From Bacteroidaceae bacterium (lineage in GTDB: Bacteria; Bacteroidota; Bacteroidia; Bacteroidales; Bacteroidaceae), in NCBI GenBank assembly GCA_017516265.1, contig JAFXDL010000009.1, positions 1 through 54,272 of the forward strand: a DNA stretch of 54,272 nt, given 5' to 3'. Below are positions 8,638 through 17,371 of the stretch, piece after piece. The notes beneath the pieces are model-generated. The model saw only the letters and a program-made list of their open reading frames with translations. It made no database searches and was not told the DNA's origin. How positions within the stretch are numbered: the first letter of the stretch is position 1; each line of letters opens with the position of its first letter. The position numbers and the translations under genes are program-made.

Positions 8638-9561
8638 ATGCTCTGGTTAGGATTAGCTTTTCTCTCGGCCACGCTGCTGGGATTCTATGATGTGTTCAAG
8701 AAACAATCATTGAAGCAGAATGCGGTGATACCCGTACTCTTTCTCAACACCCTATTTTCAAGTCTGATATTCCTCCCGTTCATCCTCCTCTCATTGGAAA
8801 AGGGAAATGTGCTGGAGGGAACCATCTTCCATGTCCCCACAGTCGGATGGGAAGTACACCGGTATGTGGTGCTGAAATCGCTCATCGTACTCTCATCATG
8901 GGTATTCGGATACTTTGGCATGAAACATCTGCCACTCACCATCGTAGGCCCCATCAATGCCACACGTCCCGTAATGGTGCTGGTAGGTGCCCTGCTCGTC
9001 TTCGGTGAGCGCCTCAACCTCTATCAGTGGACAGGTGTACTGCTGGCCATCTTCTCCTTCTTCATGCTGAGCCGGAGCGGAAAGAAGGAAGGCATTGACT
9101 TCAAGCACGACCGATGGATATACTTCGTGGTGCTGGCTTCCATGCTGGGAGCCGTCAGCGGACTGTATGACAAATACCTGATGGCCCCCGTCACCGATGG
9201 CGGCCTTGGGCTCGACCGCATGGTGGTACAGTCGTGGTACAACATCTACCAACTCTTCATGATGGGAACCGTCATGATGCTCCTCTGGTATCCCAAGCGC
9301 AAGAGTACCACTCCCTTCCATTGGCATTGGTGCATACCGCTCATCTCTCTGTTCCTCTCAGCGGCCGACTTTGTCTATTTCTACTCACTCAGTCTCGACG
9401 GAGCACTCATCTCCGTAGTCTCCATGGTGCGCCGTAGCAGTGTCATCGTCTCCTTCCTCTGTGGCGCCCTCTTCTTCCGCGAGAAGAACCTGCGGAGCAA
9501 GGCCATCGACCTCCTGCTCGTCCTGCTGGGCATGATATTCCTCTATCTGGGGGCAAGGTAA
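8638..9561 (+). CDS. EamA/DMT-superfamily transporter
   Basis: A 307-residue membrane protein with about ten hydrophobic helices in two halves, the arrangement of drug/metabolite transporters. The N-terminus (MLWLGLAFLSATLLGFYDVF) enters the membrane at once, which supports ATG 8638; upstream in-frame codons translate the flanking repeat into a Gly-rich tail and are rejected. GPINATRPVMVLVGALLVFGERL matches the family's end-of-half helix pair. The substrate is unknown. It is separated from truA by a complete palindromic repeat. Confidence 0.85.
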   Translation: MLWLGLAFLSATLLGFYDVFKKQSLKQNAVIPVLFLNTLFSSLIFLPFILLSLEKGNVLEGTIFHVPTVGWEVHRYVVLKSLIVLSSWVFGYFGMKHLPLTIVGPINATRPVMVLVGALLVFGERLNLYQWTGVLLAIFSFFMLSRSGKKEGIDFKHDRWIYFVVLASMLGAVSGLYDKYLMAPVTDGGLGLDRMVVQSWYNIYQLFMMGTVMMLLWYPKRKSTTPFHWHWCIPLISLFLSAADFVYFYSLSLDGALISVVSMVRRSSVIVSFLCGALFFREKNLRSKAIDLLLVLLGMIFLYLGAR

Positions 9562-9678
9562 AATTAAGAGCACACCACAACCTTGAAAAGTATCTACAAA
9601 TATGCAATCTGGCTAGAATTGCACTTTTAGGCAGTTTTAGTTCGTAGTCAAAAACACTGGATACTTAGGCCGGAAACA

Positions 9679-9797
9679 GTCAAGAGTTAAGCGCGCAACT
9701 CTTGACCTTCCCGTTCACAGGTGTCAAGTATTTCAAAGCCAAGTGTCAAGTATTTTGGGCATAAGTGTCAAGAGTTTGCTGAAAACTCTCAAGGGTC
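9679..9797. repeat. 22-bp-period array with GTCAAG cores
   Basis: GTCAAG-type cores begin at 9679, 9723, 9745 and 9767, an inverted core (CTTGAC) begins at 9701, and a final imperfect core lies near 9788, giving a period of 22 bp. The first two form a hairpin (CAAGAGTT / AACTCTTG). The rest of 9562-10043 is non-coding; it contains an inverted pair around 9881-9997 (CCTATCCTAAACTTCC / TTTAGGATAGG) but no gene. Confidence 0.8.
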
Positions 9798-10043
9798 TCC
9801 CAAAGAAGGGAACAGGCGCTTTTAAGAAATACTTTTTACATATAATAATATCGGCTTTGACCTGAAATCCAATTTTACCTATCCTAAACTTCCACCGACG
9901 TTTAGGAGAAGTCCGTCCGTGCGCAACTGCGCACCAAAAGAAGCGTAGGAGAAGTTCAGCGGAAATTTAGGAACGATTCATCGGATCTTTAGGATAGGTG
10001 CTTGCACTGAAAAAAGGAATGTCATCGTGAGAAATCAAAGAAA

Positions 10044-10070
10044 AAGCCACACCCTTATCGGATGCGGCTT
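10044..10070 (-). terminator. Rho-independent-type terminator of the outer membrane protein gene
   Basis: Read on the minus strand, AAGCCGCA and TGTGGCTT pair around an 11-nt loop and run into a T-tract, 27 bp after the stop codon of the outer membrane protein gene. Confidence 0.7.
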
Positions 10071-10096
10071 CCTACTTATCTTATACTATCTGATTC

Positions 10097-10609
10097 TTAG
10101 AATGCGTAGTAAACACCGAAAGATACGCCGTTGAAGATATCAAGAGCGATACCATTCTGAGACTTAGTGTCACCACCACGGTAGATAAGACCATCACCCA
10201 AGTGACCTACGATACAGAAGTTTTCGTTCAAAGAGTAAGCAATACCGGGCTTAATTGCAATGTTCCAATCATTTACCTCGTCTGCGCTCTCGAAACCAAA
10301 ACCACCATCCAAGAATGCCTTGAAGTTACCAGCCTTGATGACATTGTAACGGGCATAAGGGTTCACAGAAATAGTGCTGATAGCATCACCTTCTTCAGGC
10401 TTATCCATAGAATAACCCAAAGCGATAGCAATTGACCAATCTTCAGACAAATCATAACCTACCTCAGGCTTAATGTCAAGAGTAGTCTTAGTGGCAGCAC
10501 CTTCAGCTTCGCTGAATGTACGGAATCCGAGTGATCCACCTACCCATACCTGAGCATTAGCTGCAACGGCTGCAACCATAACCATCAAAGTCAAAAAAAT
10601 CTTTTTCAT
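10097..10609 (-). CDS. Small outer membrane beta-barrel protein
   Basis: A 170-residue protein with a typical signal peptide (MKKIFLTLMV...ANAQ, cleavage near residue 20), then alternating amphipathic strands such as SWSIAIALGYSM and AFLDGGFGFES, ending SFGVYYAF with a C-terminal aromatic residue. Size fits an eight-stranded OmpX/OmpW-like barrel. Expression is probably strong: a -7 element lies about 75 bp upstream and a terminator follows. Acidic loops and lack of enzymatic motifs leave the role open (structural or adhesin-like). Confidence 0.85.
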   Translation of the reverse strand: MKKIFLTLMVMVAAVAANAQVWVGGSLGFRTFSEAEGAATKTTLDIKPEVGYDLSEDWSIAIALGYSMDKPEEGDAISTISVNPYARYNVIKAGNFKAFLDGGFGFESADEVNDWNIAIKPGIAYSLNENFCIVGHLGDGLIYRGGDTKSQNGIALDIFNGVSFGVYYAF

Positions 10610-10682
10610 AATAATACTTTTTTTAGTTAGACAATATGGACTTGGGAAACTCGTCTCCCTTGTCCGGTTTTCTTTGATGGCG

Positions 10683-10690
10683 CAAAGGTA
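10683..10690 (-). promoter_or_regulatory. -7 promoter element TACCTTTG for the outer membrane protein gene
   Basis: On the minus strand the sequence reads TACCTTTG, an exact TAnnTTTG match, with only a T-rich patch where the -33 TTG is expected. Predicted leader about 65-70 nt. Confidence 0.55.
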
Positions 10691-10775
10691 TATATTTTTA
10701 TTTAATTGGAAAACTTTATCACTGTTTTTTTACCAACATTAGTTAAAGAGTGTAAAGAGAGTGTCCTTTTGTTCC

Positions 10776-10961
10776 TCACTTATGTCTGTTTGCTCGCTTG
10801 CGGCGGAACTCTGCTTTCATTTTGGCAGCGCCCGAACCGTGTGCTCCGGTGACGTATGCCTTCTTCTTGGCTTTAGTCTTTACCTTCTTTTCATCTTTCG
10901 GTTTCGAGGAACTTCCCTTGAAGGTTATTCCTTGCATGATGGTCTTTGAAATATCATCCAT
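10776..10961 (-). CDS. Small basic protein, function unknown
   Basis: A 61-residue, Lys/Arg-rich product (MDDISKTIMQGITFKG..., ending RRKRANRHK) with a Lys-rich central run (KVKTKAKKKAYVTGAHGSG). It begins 39 bp downstream of the pgeF stop on the same strand and is probably the last gene of the adk-obgE-pgeF transcript. The charge suggests nucleic acid or ribosome binding. Two longer open frames on the opposite strand overlap it, but they lack protein-like composition. I do not recognise the family. Confidence 0.55.
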   Translation of the reverse strand: MDDISKTIMQGITFKGSSSKPKDEKKVKTKAKKKAYVTGAHGSGAAKMKAEFRRKRANRHK

Positions 10962-11000
10962 ATCTATTCTTTATTATATATTCAGGTTTCACAAGTAGAG

Positions 11001-11783
11001 TCACTTTACTCTCTCTGTCCGCATGATGGCGGTCAGTATGCGGCCGGACTTTATGCCCAACTTGCGGGCTGAGAAGAAACGGTCGCTATCGGTGAACGTA
11101 CAGATGCCAGCCACATGAATGGACTCTGTAGGCACTCCATAGTCCAGGAGTTGCAGGCGGTTGGCTTCCCACAGGTCGATGTGCCACTTGGCTTCACGAC
11201 GGGCTATGCGGTTCATGGGGAAACCGGCCGAATGGAATTGGTCATAGACCTCATCGCCCACTTCAAAGGCTTGTAGCGAGATACTGGGACCTATGACAGC
11301 CTTCACATCCTTCCCTTCGGTGCCATATAGAAGAGTCATGCGGCGAAGCACCTGCGAGAGGATGTGTGCCACCGTGCCACGCCACCCCGCATGAATGGCT
11401 GCCACTATACGCGCGCGCGTATCATATAATAATATAGGCACACAGTCGGCTGTGGAGATGGCCAGGCAACATCCGGCCAATGGTGAGAGCAGTGCATCCA
11501 CTCCCTCAAGGCGGACGCCCTGTTCCTCTGTCGGGAGAGCCAAGAACTCCTCGTCCACCACGGCCACTTGCACATCGTGCACTTGTCGGGGGATAAAGAA
11601 ACGGTCGGGTGTAATGTTCCAGTCGCGACAGAGTTTCTCCCGATTGGAAGCCACATGTTCGGGATTGTCCCCACAGTAATGGGTACAGTTGAACGAGGCA
11701 TACGTGCCCGTACCACAGCCTCCCTGACGACAGGTGCTGAAGGCGGTTATCTCTTCGGGGAATGGGAATTGCAGGTAGCTCAT
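11001..11783 (-). CDS. pgeF: Multicopper polyphenol oxidase-type purine nucleoside phosphorylase (YfiH/PgeF)
   Basis: A 260-residue protein of the DUF152/YfiH family; members cleave purine nucleosides with phosphate and correct peptidoglycan precursors in E. coli. The zinc/active-site motifs are visible: STADCVPILLYD (Cys and Asp, about residue 110) and AAIHAGWRGTVAHI (His, about residue 130), with FIPRQVHDV upstream supplying another His. Length is normal. It lies downstream of obgE on the same strand, an order I associate with Bacteroidales, but a 600-bp repeat block separates the two here. Confidence 0.9.
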   Translation of the reverse strand: MSYLQFPFPEEITAFSTCRQGGCGTGTYASFNCTHYCGDNPEHVASNREKLCRDWNITPDRFFIPRQVHDVQVAVVDEEFLALPTEEQGVRLEGVDALLSPLAGCCLAISTADCVPILLYDTRARIVAAIHAGWRGTVAHILSQVLRRMTLLYGTEGKDVKAVIGPSISLQAFEVGDEVYDQFHSAGFPMNRIARREAKWHIDLWEANRLQLLDYGVPTESIHVAGICTFTDSDRFFSARKLGIKSGRILTAIMRTERVK

Positions 11784-11795
11784 TGTTCCAGTATG

Positions 11796-12376
11796 GTTTA
11801 AAGTTCAAGGTTTAAGGTTTAAAGTTTAAGGTTCAAGGTAGGCTTTCCTATTGTTGTACCCACTTTGGGGGAAGATTGGCTTATTCTATCCTTGTCATTC
11901 TGAGTCCCCATCACCCTGCGGTAAAACCATTCGATGATGACGAGGAGCCATGCGGTTCGGAGGTAAGTAGCACTCTCCCTCTAAGTTAGAGGGCGTAGCA
12001 AGGTCCGTAGGAGGATGGATTAAATATCCATCCGTACCGCAGCGAGGGGAGCACAGTGCTCTGTGCGACGGAGACCGTAGGTTCCCCGCAGGGGGAGGGC
12101 ATGTGTCTATAAAAGCTGGCATTTTCACACACTCCTCCGGCCTAAGGCCACCTCCCCTAACTTAGGGGAGGAGTTGTAGGTACTCCTGCTACGAAAACAG
12201 GGCTTTGGGTTATTCGTCATTGGTTGCAACGCGAAGAATCTGAATACGTCCACCGTAGCAAACGTTCACAGATGCTTCGGCTACGCTCAGCATGACAAAT
12301 GTGATGAACCTTGAACCTTAAACTTGGAACCTTGAACCTTAAACCTTGAACCTGGAACTTGAAACCTTGTACTTGG
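11796..12376. repeat. Nested composite repeat between pgeF and obgE
   Basis: Non-coding. The outer layer is a 7-bp array (GTTTAAG/GTTCAAG, six units from 11796) and its inverted partner (AACCTTG/AACCTTA, ten units from 12307 to 12376). Inside are fragments of the CATTCTGAG...AATCT repeat, and at the centre a CTCCCTCTAAGTTAGAGGG...CCTAACTTAGGGGAGGAG unit that carries about 90 bp more than the copy at 20330-20450. Confidence 0.8.
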
Positions 12377-12390
12377 AAGCAGAAATTCTG

Positions 12391-13569
12391 TCACTCCTCA
12401 TCCTCGTATTCGAAGTCCTCCAGTTCTTCCCACTCCTCATCATCTTCTTCCCAGTCATCGATGAACTCGATGTCCTCGTCTTCTCCCATTACACGGAGTT
12501 CCTGCTGCAGTTTGCTCATATCCTTGGGACGGTGTACCAGTTTGTCATCGCGCACAATGCCTGCCAGTTTGTTACTTTCGCTGTTGAGAGCCACCCACAG
12601 CAGGTCCTTCAGCTGCTGGATGCCCATACCCGTCAGTGACGAGATGAAGACGTGCGGCACATCCTCCGGCAGGTGCTCTTCCAGCATCTGGATGAGTTCT
12701 TCGTCCAGCATGTCACTCTTGGTGATGGCCAGAATGCGTTGCTTGTCCATCATGTCGGGGTTGAAGGTGGCCAGTTCGTTCAGCAACACCTCATACTCCT
12801 TCCGGATGTCATCCGTGTCACCCGGCACCATGAAGAGGAGCAGCGAGTTTCGCTCGATATGCCGCAGGAAGCGCAATCCCAGTCCCTTACCTTCGCTGGC
12901 TCCCTCGATGATGCCCGGAATGTCAGCCATCACGAAGGACTTTCCCTCGCGGTAGGGCACAATGCCCAAGTTCGGTTCCAACGTAGTGAAGGGATAGTTG
13001 GCAATCTTGGGCCGTGCCGAAGAGACGGCAGACAGCAATGTCGATTTACCCGCATTGGGGAAGCCCACCAGACCCACATCGGCCAGCAGTTTCAACTCCA
13101 TGATGACCGTCAGTTCCTGCATGGGTTCGCCCGGTTGTGCAAAGCGTGGCGCCTGACGGGTAGCTGTACGGAAGTGCCAGTTTCCCAGTCCTCCGCGTCC
13201 GCCTTTGAGCAGCACCACCTGCTGGTCGTGTTCGGTGACATCGCAGATGTATTCGCCTGTCTCGGCATTATAGACCACCGTACCACAGGGAACGTCGATG
13301 ATTTTGTCCTCACCGTCCTTTCCGAAGCTCTTGCACTTGGAACCGTTTCCTCCATGTCCGGCAAACACGTGACGGTCATACTTCAGATGGAGCAGGGTCC
13401 AATAGTTGCGGTTTCCGCGCAGGATGACATCTCCTCCACGTCCACCGTCACCACCGTCAGGCCCTCCATTGGGTACATACTTGGCACGATGCATGTGCAT
13501 GGAGCCGCGGCCACCCTTTCCTGAGCGGCAATATATCTTCACATAGTCAACAAAGTTGCTTTCAGCCAT
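12391..13569 (-). CDS. obgE: GTPase ObgE (ribosome assembly)
   Basis: A 392-residue Obg-family GTPase that acts in late 50S ribosome assembly and stress control. N-terminal Gly-rich OBG fold (residues about 1-158, with [10 protein letters not shown]), then the G domain: G1 GFPNAGKST near residue 167, switch segment [11 protein letters not shown]3 ADIPG, G4 TKSD. The C-terminus is a long acidic tail (EDFEYEDEE), common in this family. ATG 13569 gives the canonical [15 protein letters not shown] start. Lies between adk and pgeF on the same strand. Confidence 0.96.
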   Translation of the reverse strand: MAESNFVDYVKIYCRSGKGGRGSMHMHRAKYVPNGGPDGGDGGRGGDVILRGNRNYWTLLHLKYDRHVFAGHGGNGSKCKSFGKDGEDKIIDVPCGTVVYNAETGEYICDVTEHDQQVVLLKGGRGGLGNWHFRTATRQAPRFAQPGEPMQELTVIMELKLLADVGLVGFPNAGKSTLLSAVSSARPKIANYPFTTLEPNLGIVPYREGKSFVMADIPGIIEGASEGKGLGLRFLRHIERNSLLLFMVPGDTDDIRKEYEVLLNELATFNPDMMDKQRILAITKSDMLDEELIQMLEEHLPEDVPHVFISSLTGMGIQQLKDLLWVALNSESNKLAGIVRDDKLVHRPKDMSKLQQELRVMGEDEDIEFIDDWEEDDEEWEELEDFEYEDEE

Positions 13570-13635
13570 ACGATTGAGCAGATACTAGTTAGTAAATAAC
13601 AGAAGGGCGTGTGTCACCATCCAAATCTTCTGTCT

Positions 13636-13721
13636 CTTAGACGCAGATTACATGGATTACACAGAGGAATCAGACTCTCTTAAGATATAAAAGCTGTGAA
13701 ATCCGTGTAATCCATGCCTAA
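13636..13721. repeat. Diverged TTAGGCACGGATTACACGG inverted-repeat unit
   Basis: Left arm TTAGACGCAGATTACATGG, right arm CCGTGTAATCCATGCCTAA, with about 30 bp between. It is a diverged copy of the element seen at 35823-35944, 41799-41945 and 46660-46743, lying in the adk-obgE gap. Confidence 0.7.
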
Positions 13722-13756
13722 ATCCATGTGCCGGGGCACCTCTTCTTTCCCGAAGC

Positions 13757-14329
13757 TCACTTCACCTTATCAATGGCAGTGGCAATCTCGGCAAAGATGC
13801 CTTCCATGGTACCCAGTCCGTTGATGTGGCAGTACTTGCCATCGGCCTTGTACCAGTCGATGAGGGGAGCGGTCTGTGAGTGGTAAACCACGAGGCGCTT
13901 CTTGATGGTCTCCTCATTGTCGTCAGCACGTCCGCTTTCCTGTCCGCGCTTGATGAGGCGGGTCATCAGTTCGTCCTCGGGCACTTCCAGGTCCAACATG
14001 ATGGACACTTCCTGTCCGCGCTCGGCCAGCATCACCTTCAGGGCTTCGGCCTGTGCAATGGTACGGGGGAATCCGTCGAAGATGACTCCCTTGCTGTCGG
14101 TGAACGAGTCGAACACACTGGCCAGGATGTCAATCATCAGGCTGTCGGGGATGAGTTGTCCCTGGTCGATGTATCCCTTGGCTGTCTGTCCCAGTTCTGT
14201 ACCGTTCTTGATTTCGGCGCGCAATACGTCGCCAGTAGAGATGTGGTTCAGTCCGTACTTCTCCACGATGCGTGCACTCTGTGTTCCCTTACCAGAACCC
14301 GGTGCACCAAAGATTACAATATTCAACAT
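13757..14329 (-). CDS. adk: Adenylate kinase
   Basis: A 190-residue short-form adenylate kinase (ATP + AMP to 2 ADP). P-loop GAPGSGKGTQ at residues 7-16, the AMP-binding ISTGDVLR segment, and GFPRT near residue 85; no zinc-binding LID insertion is present, as expected for the short form. First gene of the adk-obgE-pgeF group on this strand, transcribed divergently from the NAD(P)HX repair gene. A possible -7 box (TAAATTTG) lies at 14440-14447 on the minus strand. Confidence 0.96.
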   Translation of the reverse strand: MLNIVIFGAPGSGKGTQSARIVEKYGLNHISTGDVLRAEIKNGTELGQTAKGYIDQGQLIPDSLMIDILASVFDSFTDSKGVIFDGFPRTIAQAEALKVMLAERGQEVSIMLDLEVPEDELMTRLIKRGQESGRADDNEETIKKRLVVYHSQTAPLIDWYKADGKYCHINGLGTMEGIFAEIATAIDKVK

Positions 14330-14457
14330 CTTCTTATTACTTTATGTTATGTATTACTATTACCTTATATTATGTATTACCAATCCCTTTTTCCGCCTCT
14401 TTTTGTCACCCAATCGGAGGTTTCTCGGGAAAATTGGCACAAATTTACCACTTTTCC

Positions 14458-14488
14458 TTGAATTTCTATCAGAAAAGAGTTACTTTTA
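14458..14488 (+). promoter_or_regulatory. Candidate promoter of the NAD(P)HX repair gene
   Basis: TTG at 14458-14460, 20-bp spacer, then TACTTTTA at 14481-14488 (one mismatch to TAnnTTTG), 22 bp before the start codon. It lies back to back with a possible minus-strand -7 box for adk. Confidence 0.5.
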
Positions 14489-14510
14489 CACCCTCGAATG
14501 CGTAGATTTT

Positions 14511-16061
14511 ATGAAAATACTGACAAAACCCCAGATAAGTGCCCTGGATAAGCGCACTATTTCCGAGGAAAACATCACCTCACTCGCACTGATGGAACGT
14601 GCGGCTCAGGCTCTGACCGACGCCATCTGCCAGCTGTTTCCCCAGCCGGTACCTTTCAAGATTTTTGCCGGACCGGGCAACAATGGCGGCGATGCGCTGG
14701 CCATGGCCCGCCTGCTGGCCGAGCGTGGCTACAGCTCCGATGTCTATCTGTTCAACATCCGCCAGTCCTTGTCCGAGGACTGCAAGACCAATGCCGAGCG
14801 GCTGCTGGAATATCCCGACGTACACTTCACCGAGGTGACTTCCCACTTTGCCCCTCCTCCTCTGATGAAGGGCGATGTGGTCATCGACGGTCTCTTCGGT
14901 TCGGGGCTGAACCGTCCGCTGGACGGAGGCTTTGCTGCAGTGGTGAAGTACCTCAATGCTTCGTCGGCCACAGTCATCTCCATCGACATGCCATCGGGGC
15001 TGGCTTGCGAGGACAACACCTACAACCTGCCCGAGCACATCATCCATGCCTACATGACCCTGACCATACAGATGCCCAAGCTGGCTTTCTTCCTTCCCGA
15101 GAACCAACCCTATCTGGGCGAATGGCTCTGTCTGGACATCAACCTGAGCCGGCAAGGCATAGCTGAGGTGCCCGACAAGTTCCTGGTGACCACCCAGAGG
15201 GACATCCGCCCCTTCATCAAGCCCCGTCAGGAGTTTGCCCACAAGGGCAACTTCGGACACGGTCTGCTCATTGCCGGTTCGTCGGGCATGGCCGGTGCAG
15301 CCATCCTGTCGGCCCGCGCCAGTCTGCGTAGCGGGATAGGTCTGCTGACGGTGCACTCTGCGGGATGCAACCTGCCCATCCTGCAGACGGCTGTGCCCGA
15401 GGCTATGGCCAGTGCCGACCCGAACCTCCCCAGCCTGAGCACCTTGCCTCCGATGAGGAGTTACCAGGGCATAGCCATCGGTCCCGGAGTGGGACAGAGC
15501 AACGAGACGGCCGCCGTCCTGCAAGCCCTGTTGCAGACGGCCAGCCAGCCGCTGGTCATCGATGCCGATGCCTTGAACCTGCTGGCCCTGCACAAGGAGT
15601 GGCTCAACCTGCTGCCCAAGGGAAGCATCCTCACCCCCCACCCCAAGGAACTGGAACGGCTGGTGGGCCACTGTGCCAGCAGCTACGACCGGCTGCTGCG
15701 TGCCTGCGACCTGGCCCAACAGTTGCAGGTCAACATCGTGCTGAAGGGGGCATGGACGGCAGTCATCACACCAAAGGGAGTCTGCCGGTTCAACCCCACC
15801 GGAAACCCGGGCATGGCCACTGCCGGAAGCGGCGATGTGCTCACGGGCATCCTGCTGGCCCTGCTGGCCCGCGGACTGAAGCCCGAGGATGCCGCCCTGG
15901 TCGGAGTCTATCTCCACGGCGCTGCAGGAGACCTGGCAGCCGAGAAAAAGGGGGAGTGTGGCATGATTTCCAGCGACATTGTAGAGAATTTGCCTCTTGC
16001 TTGGAGGAATTTGGAAAAGAATCAGTATCTTTGCACGGCCAAGGAGCAGCGGTGTCTGTAA
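14511..16061 (+). CDS. nnrDE: Bifunctional NAD(P)HX epimerase / ADP-dependent NAD(P)HX dehydratase
   Basis: A 516-residue fusion repairing hydrated NADH and NADPH. Residues about 1-215 are the YjeF-N epimerase (KIFAGPGNNGGDALAMARLL near residue 50, VVIDGLFGSGLNRPL). Residues about 235-510 are the ribokinase-like dehydratase (GNFGHGLLIAGSSGMAGAAI, HPKELERLVG, and NPGMATAGSGDVLTGI, whose Gly/Asp loop is the phosphate-binding site). ATG 14511 is chosen because it starts the family-like KILTKPQISALD; the open frame further upstream overlaps adk and is not protein-like. The gene has higher GC than genes to its right beyond 29 kb. Confidence 0.93.
   Translation: MKILTKPQISALDKRTISEENITSLALMERAAQALTDAICQLFPQPVPFKIFAGPGNNGGDALAMARLLAERGYSSDVYLFNIRQSLSEDCKTNAERLLEYPDVHFTEVTSHFAPPPLMKGDVVIDGLFGSGLNRPLDGGFAAVVKYLNASSATVISIDMPSGLACEDNTYNLPEHIIHAYMTLTIQMPKLAFFLPENQPYLGEWLCLDINLSRQGIAEVPDKFLVTTQRDIRPFIKPRQEFAHKGNFGHGLLIAGSSGMAGAAILSARASLRSGIGLLTVHSAGCNLPILQTAVPEAMASADPNLPSLSTLPPMRSYQGIAIGPGVGQSNETAAVLQALLQTASQPLVIDADALNLLALHKEWLNLLPKGSILTPHPKELERLVGHCASSYDRLLRACDLAQQLQVNIVLKGAWTAVITPKGVCRFNPTGNPGMATAGSGDVLTGILLALLARGLKPEDAALVGVYLHGAAGDLAAEKKGECGMISSDIVENLPLAWRNLEKNQYLCTAKEQRCL
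16026..16033 (+). promoter_or_regulatory. -7 element TATCTTTG for the DUF4831-like gene
   Basis: Exact TAnnTTTG match inside the 3' end of the NAD(P)HX repair gene; a TTG lies 22 bp upstream, slightly beyond the usual spacing. It would give the downstream gene its own transcript. Confidence 0.4.
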
Positions 16062-16138
16062 TGGAGCACCGCCGGTGTCGGGACCACCTCCCCACCTGCC
16101 CCAGCCCTAGAAACCAACCTAACATAATGCCTATCCGT

Positions 16139-17194
16139 ATGAAAAAAGGACTTTTACTGGCCGGCCTGCTGACCTCCACCCTGTGTATGGCACAAGGCGA
16201 AGCCACACCCTACATCCCAGGAATCAACGCTGAGGGTGTAACCTACTTCCTACCCCAAACCGTCATTGACATCACCATTGAGGCCGAACGAGTGAGCTAC
16301 ACCCCCGGCGAATTCTGCGCCTATGCCGACAAGTACCTGCGCATAGCCAACGTCTCCGACAAGGCCGACACACACTGGGAAATCAAGGAACTGACGGTGA
16401 GACCCACCGGTGTGCGCGACCCCGAGAAGGGCTACACCGTGAAGCTGCGCGACAAGAGCAACGCCGCCCTGATGGAACTGGATCCCGAGGGAATACTGCT
16501 CTCCATCAACCAACAGTTGCAGGAGCCGGTGGCCCTGGTGCCCGAGAAGGAGCCGGTGAAGGCACCTCCCACCAGTGCGGCCACGGTACTCACCGAGGAG
16601 ACCCTGGCAGCTACCTCGACAGCCAAGATGGCCGAACTGGCGGCCAAGGACATATTCAACATCCGCGAGAGCCGCAATGCCATTGTGCGCGGACAGGCAG
16701 ACAACATGCCCAAGGATGGCGAGGCACTGAAGATCATGCTGGGCAATCTGGACAAGCAGGAGGCCGCCCTGCTGGCCATGTTCCAGGGAACCACCACACG
16801 CGAGACGCGCATCATCTCGGTACGCATCACCCCCGGTGCCGAAGATGTGAAGGAGAGTGTCCTCTTCCGCTTCTCAGCCAAGCGCGGCCTGCTGGATGCC
16901 GACGACCTGGGCGGTGCACCCATCTACTACCAGCTGACCAACCAGACGGTGTTGCCCGAGGTGGACGAGAAGACTCTGAAGAAGGCCAAGAAGCCACGCG
17001 GCATCATCTACAACATGCCGGGCAAGGCCCTGCTGAAGCTGTATGACAGCCGCGAGGTGTTCTACGAAGAGGAGCTGCCCGTGGCACAGTACGGCCAGAC
17101 GGAGGTGCTCTCTGAAGACCTCTTCGGCAAGGGTACCACCACCCGCGTCACCTTTGACCAGGCTACGGGGGCCATCCGCAAGATAGACCGATAA
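16139..17194 (+). CDS. DUF4831-like secreted protein
   Basis: A 351-residue protein with a signal peptide (MKKGLLLAGL...CMAQ). A start at 16127 adding four residues is equally possible. The mature part contains YTPGEFCAYADKYLRI, a motif I associate with DUF4831, and ends in a region with YTLR-like beta strands; no catalytic motifs are visible. Located immediately after the NAD(P)HX repair gene, a pairing that I recall in Bacteroides. Role unknown; likely envelope-associated. Ends with a strong terminator. Confidence 0.7.
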   Translation: MKKGLLLAGLLTSTLCMAQGEATPYIPGINAEGVTYFLPQTVIDITIEAERVSYTPGEFCAYADKYLRIANVSDKADTHWEIKELTVRPTGVRDPEKGYTVKLRDKSNAALMELDPEGILLSINQQLQEPVALVPEKEPVKAPPTSAATVLTEETLAATSTAKMAELAAKDIFNIRESRNAIVRGQADNMPKDGEALKIMLGNLDKQEAALLAMFQGTTTRETRIISVRITPGAEDVKESVLFRFSAKRGLLDADDLGGAPIYYQLTNQTVLPEVDEKTLKKAKKPRGIIYNMPGKALLKLYDSREVFYEEELPVAQYGQTEVLSEDLFGKGTTTRVTFDQATGAIRKIDR

Positions 17195-17221
17195 TACATT
17201 TCATACTCTTTTTCAAAACCC

Positions 17222-17268
17222 GAAGGGGGCCGAGTCTGACCATCAGACAAGGCCCCCTTCACTTTTTC
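17222..17268 (+). terminator. Rho-independent terminator
   Basis: GAAGGGGGCC and GGCCCCCTTC form a 10-bp GC-rich stem, with a nested GTCTGA/TCAGAC stem in the loop, followed by ACTTTTTCC. It lies 28 bp after the stop of the DUF4831-like gene. Confidence 0.9.
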
Positions 17269-17282
17269 CTCACAAATAAGGA

Positions 17283-17313
17283 TTGCACACAAAGGCAGGC
17301 AGCAGTACCTTTG
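17283..17313 (+). promoter_or_regulatory. Promoter of the lipoprotein / TonB receptor pair
   Basis: TTG at 17283-17285, exactly 20 bp, then TACCTTTG at 17306-17313: a full match to the Bacteroidetes housekeeping promoter. Leader about 50-55 nt to ATG 17372. Confidence 0.75.
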
Positions 17314-17371
17314 CAGCCGCTAAAGAGCGGAATATTCACCTATTATATATTATAATAAAGAAGACTGAAAC

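Noticed and set aside
9679..9797. CRISPR array (also considered at 21190 and 36574)
   Set aside because: Units of 22-24 bp have only short shared cores and no constant repeat with unique spacers, and no cas genes are present.
12307..12376. Telomere-like TTTAAGG repeat
   Set aside because: The 7-bp array resembles telomeric words only superficially, sits inside a chromosome-like gene order, and has an inverted partner.
14342..14387. Direct repeat TTATGTTATGTATTAC / TTATATTATGTATTAC before adk
   Set aside because: Only two short imperfect AT-rich units; no further support for a regulatory role.
13902..14510. N-terminal extension of the NAD(P)HX repair frame through adk
   Set aside because: Ser/Met/Arg-rich antisense translation of adk; family homology begins at ATG 14511.
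14580..15917. 445-codon minus-strand open frame opposite the NAD(P)HX repair gene
   Set aside because: Antisense shadow of a GC-rich gene; rich in Gln, Gly and His with no recognisable motifs, while the plus strand has complete enzyme motifs.
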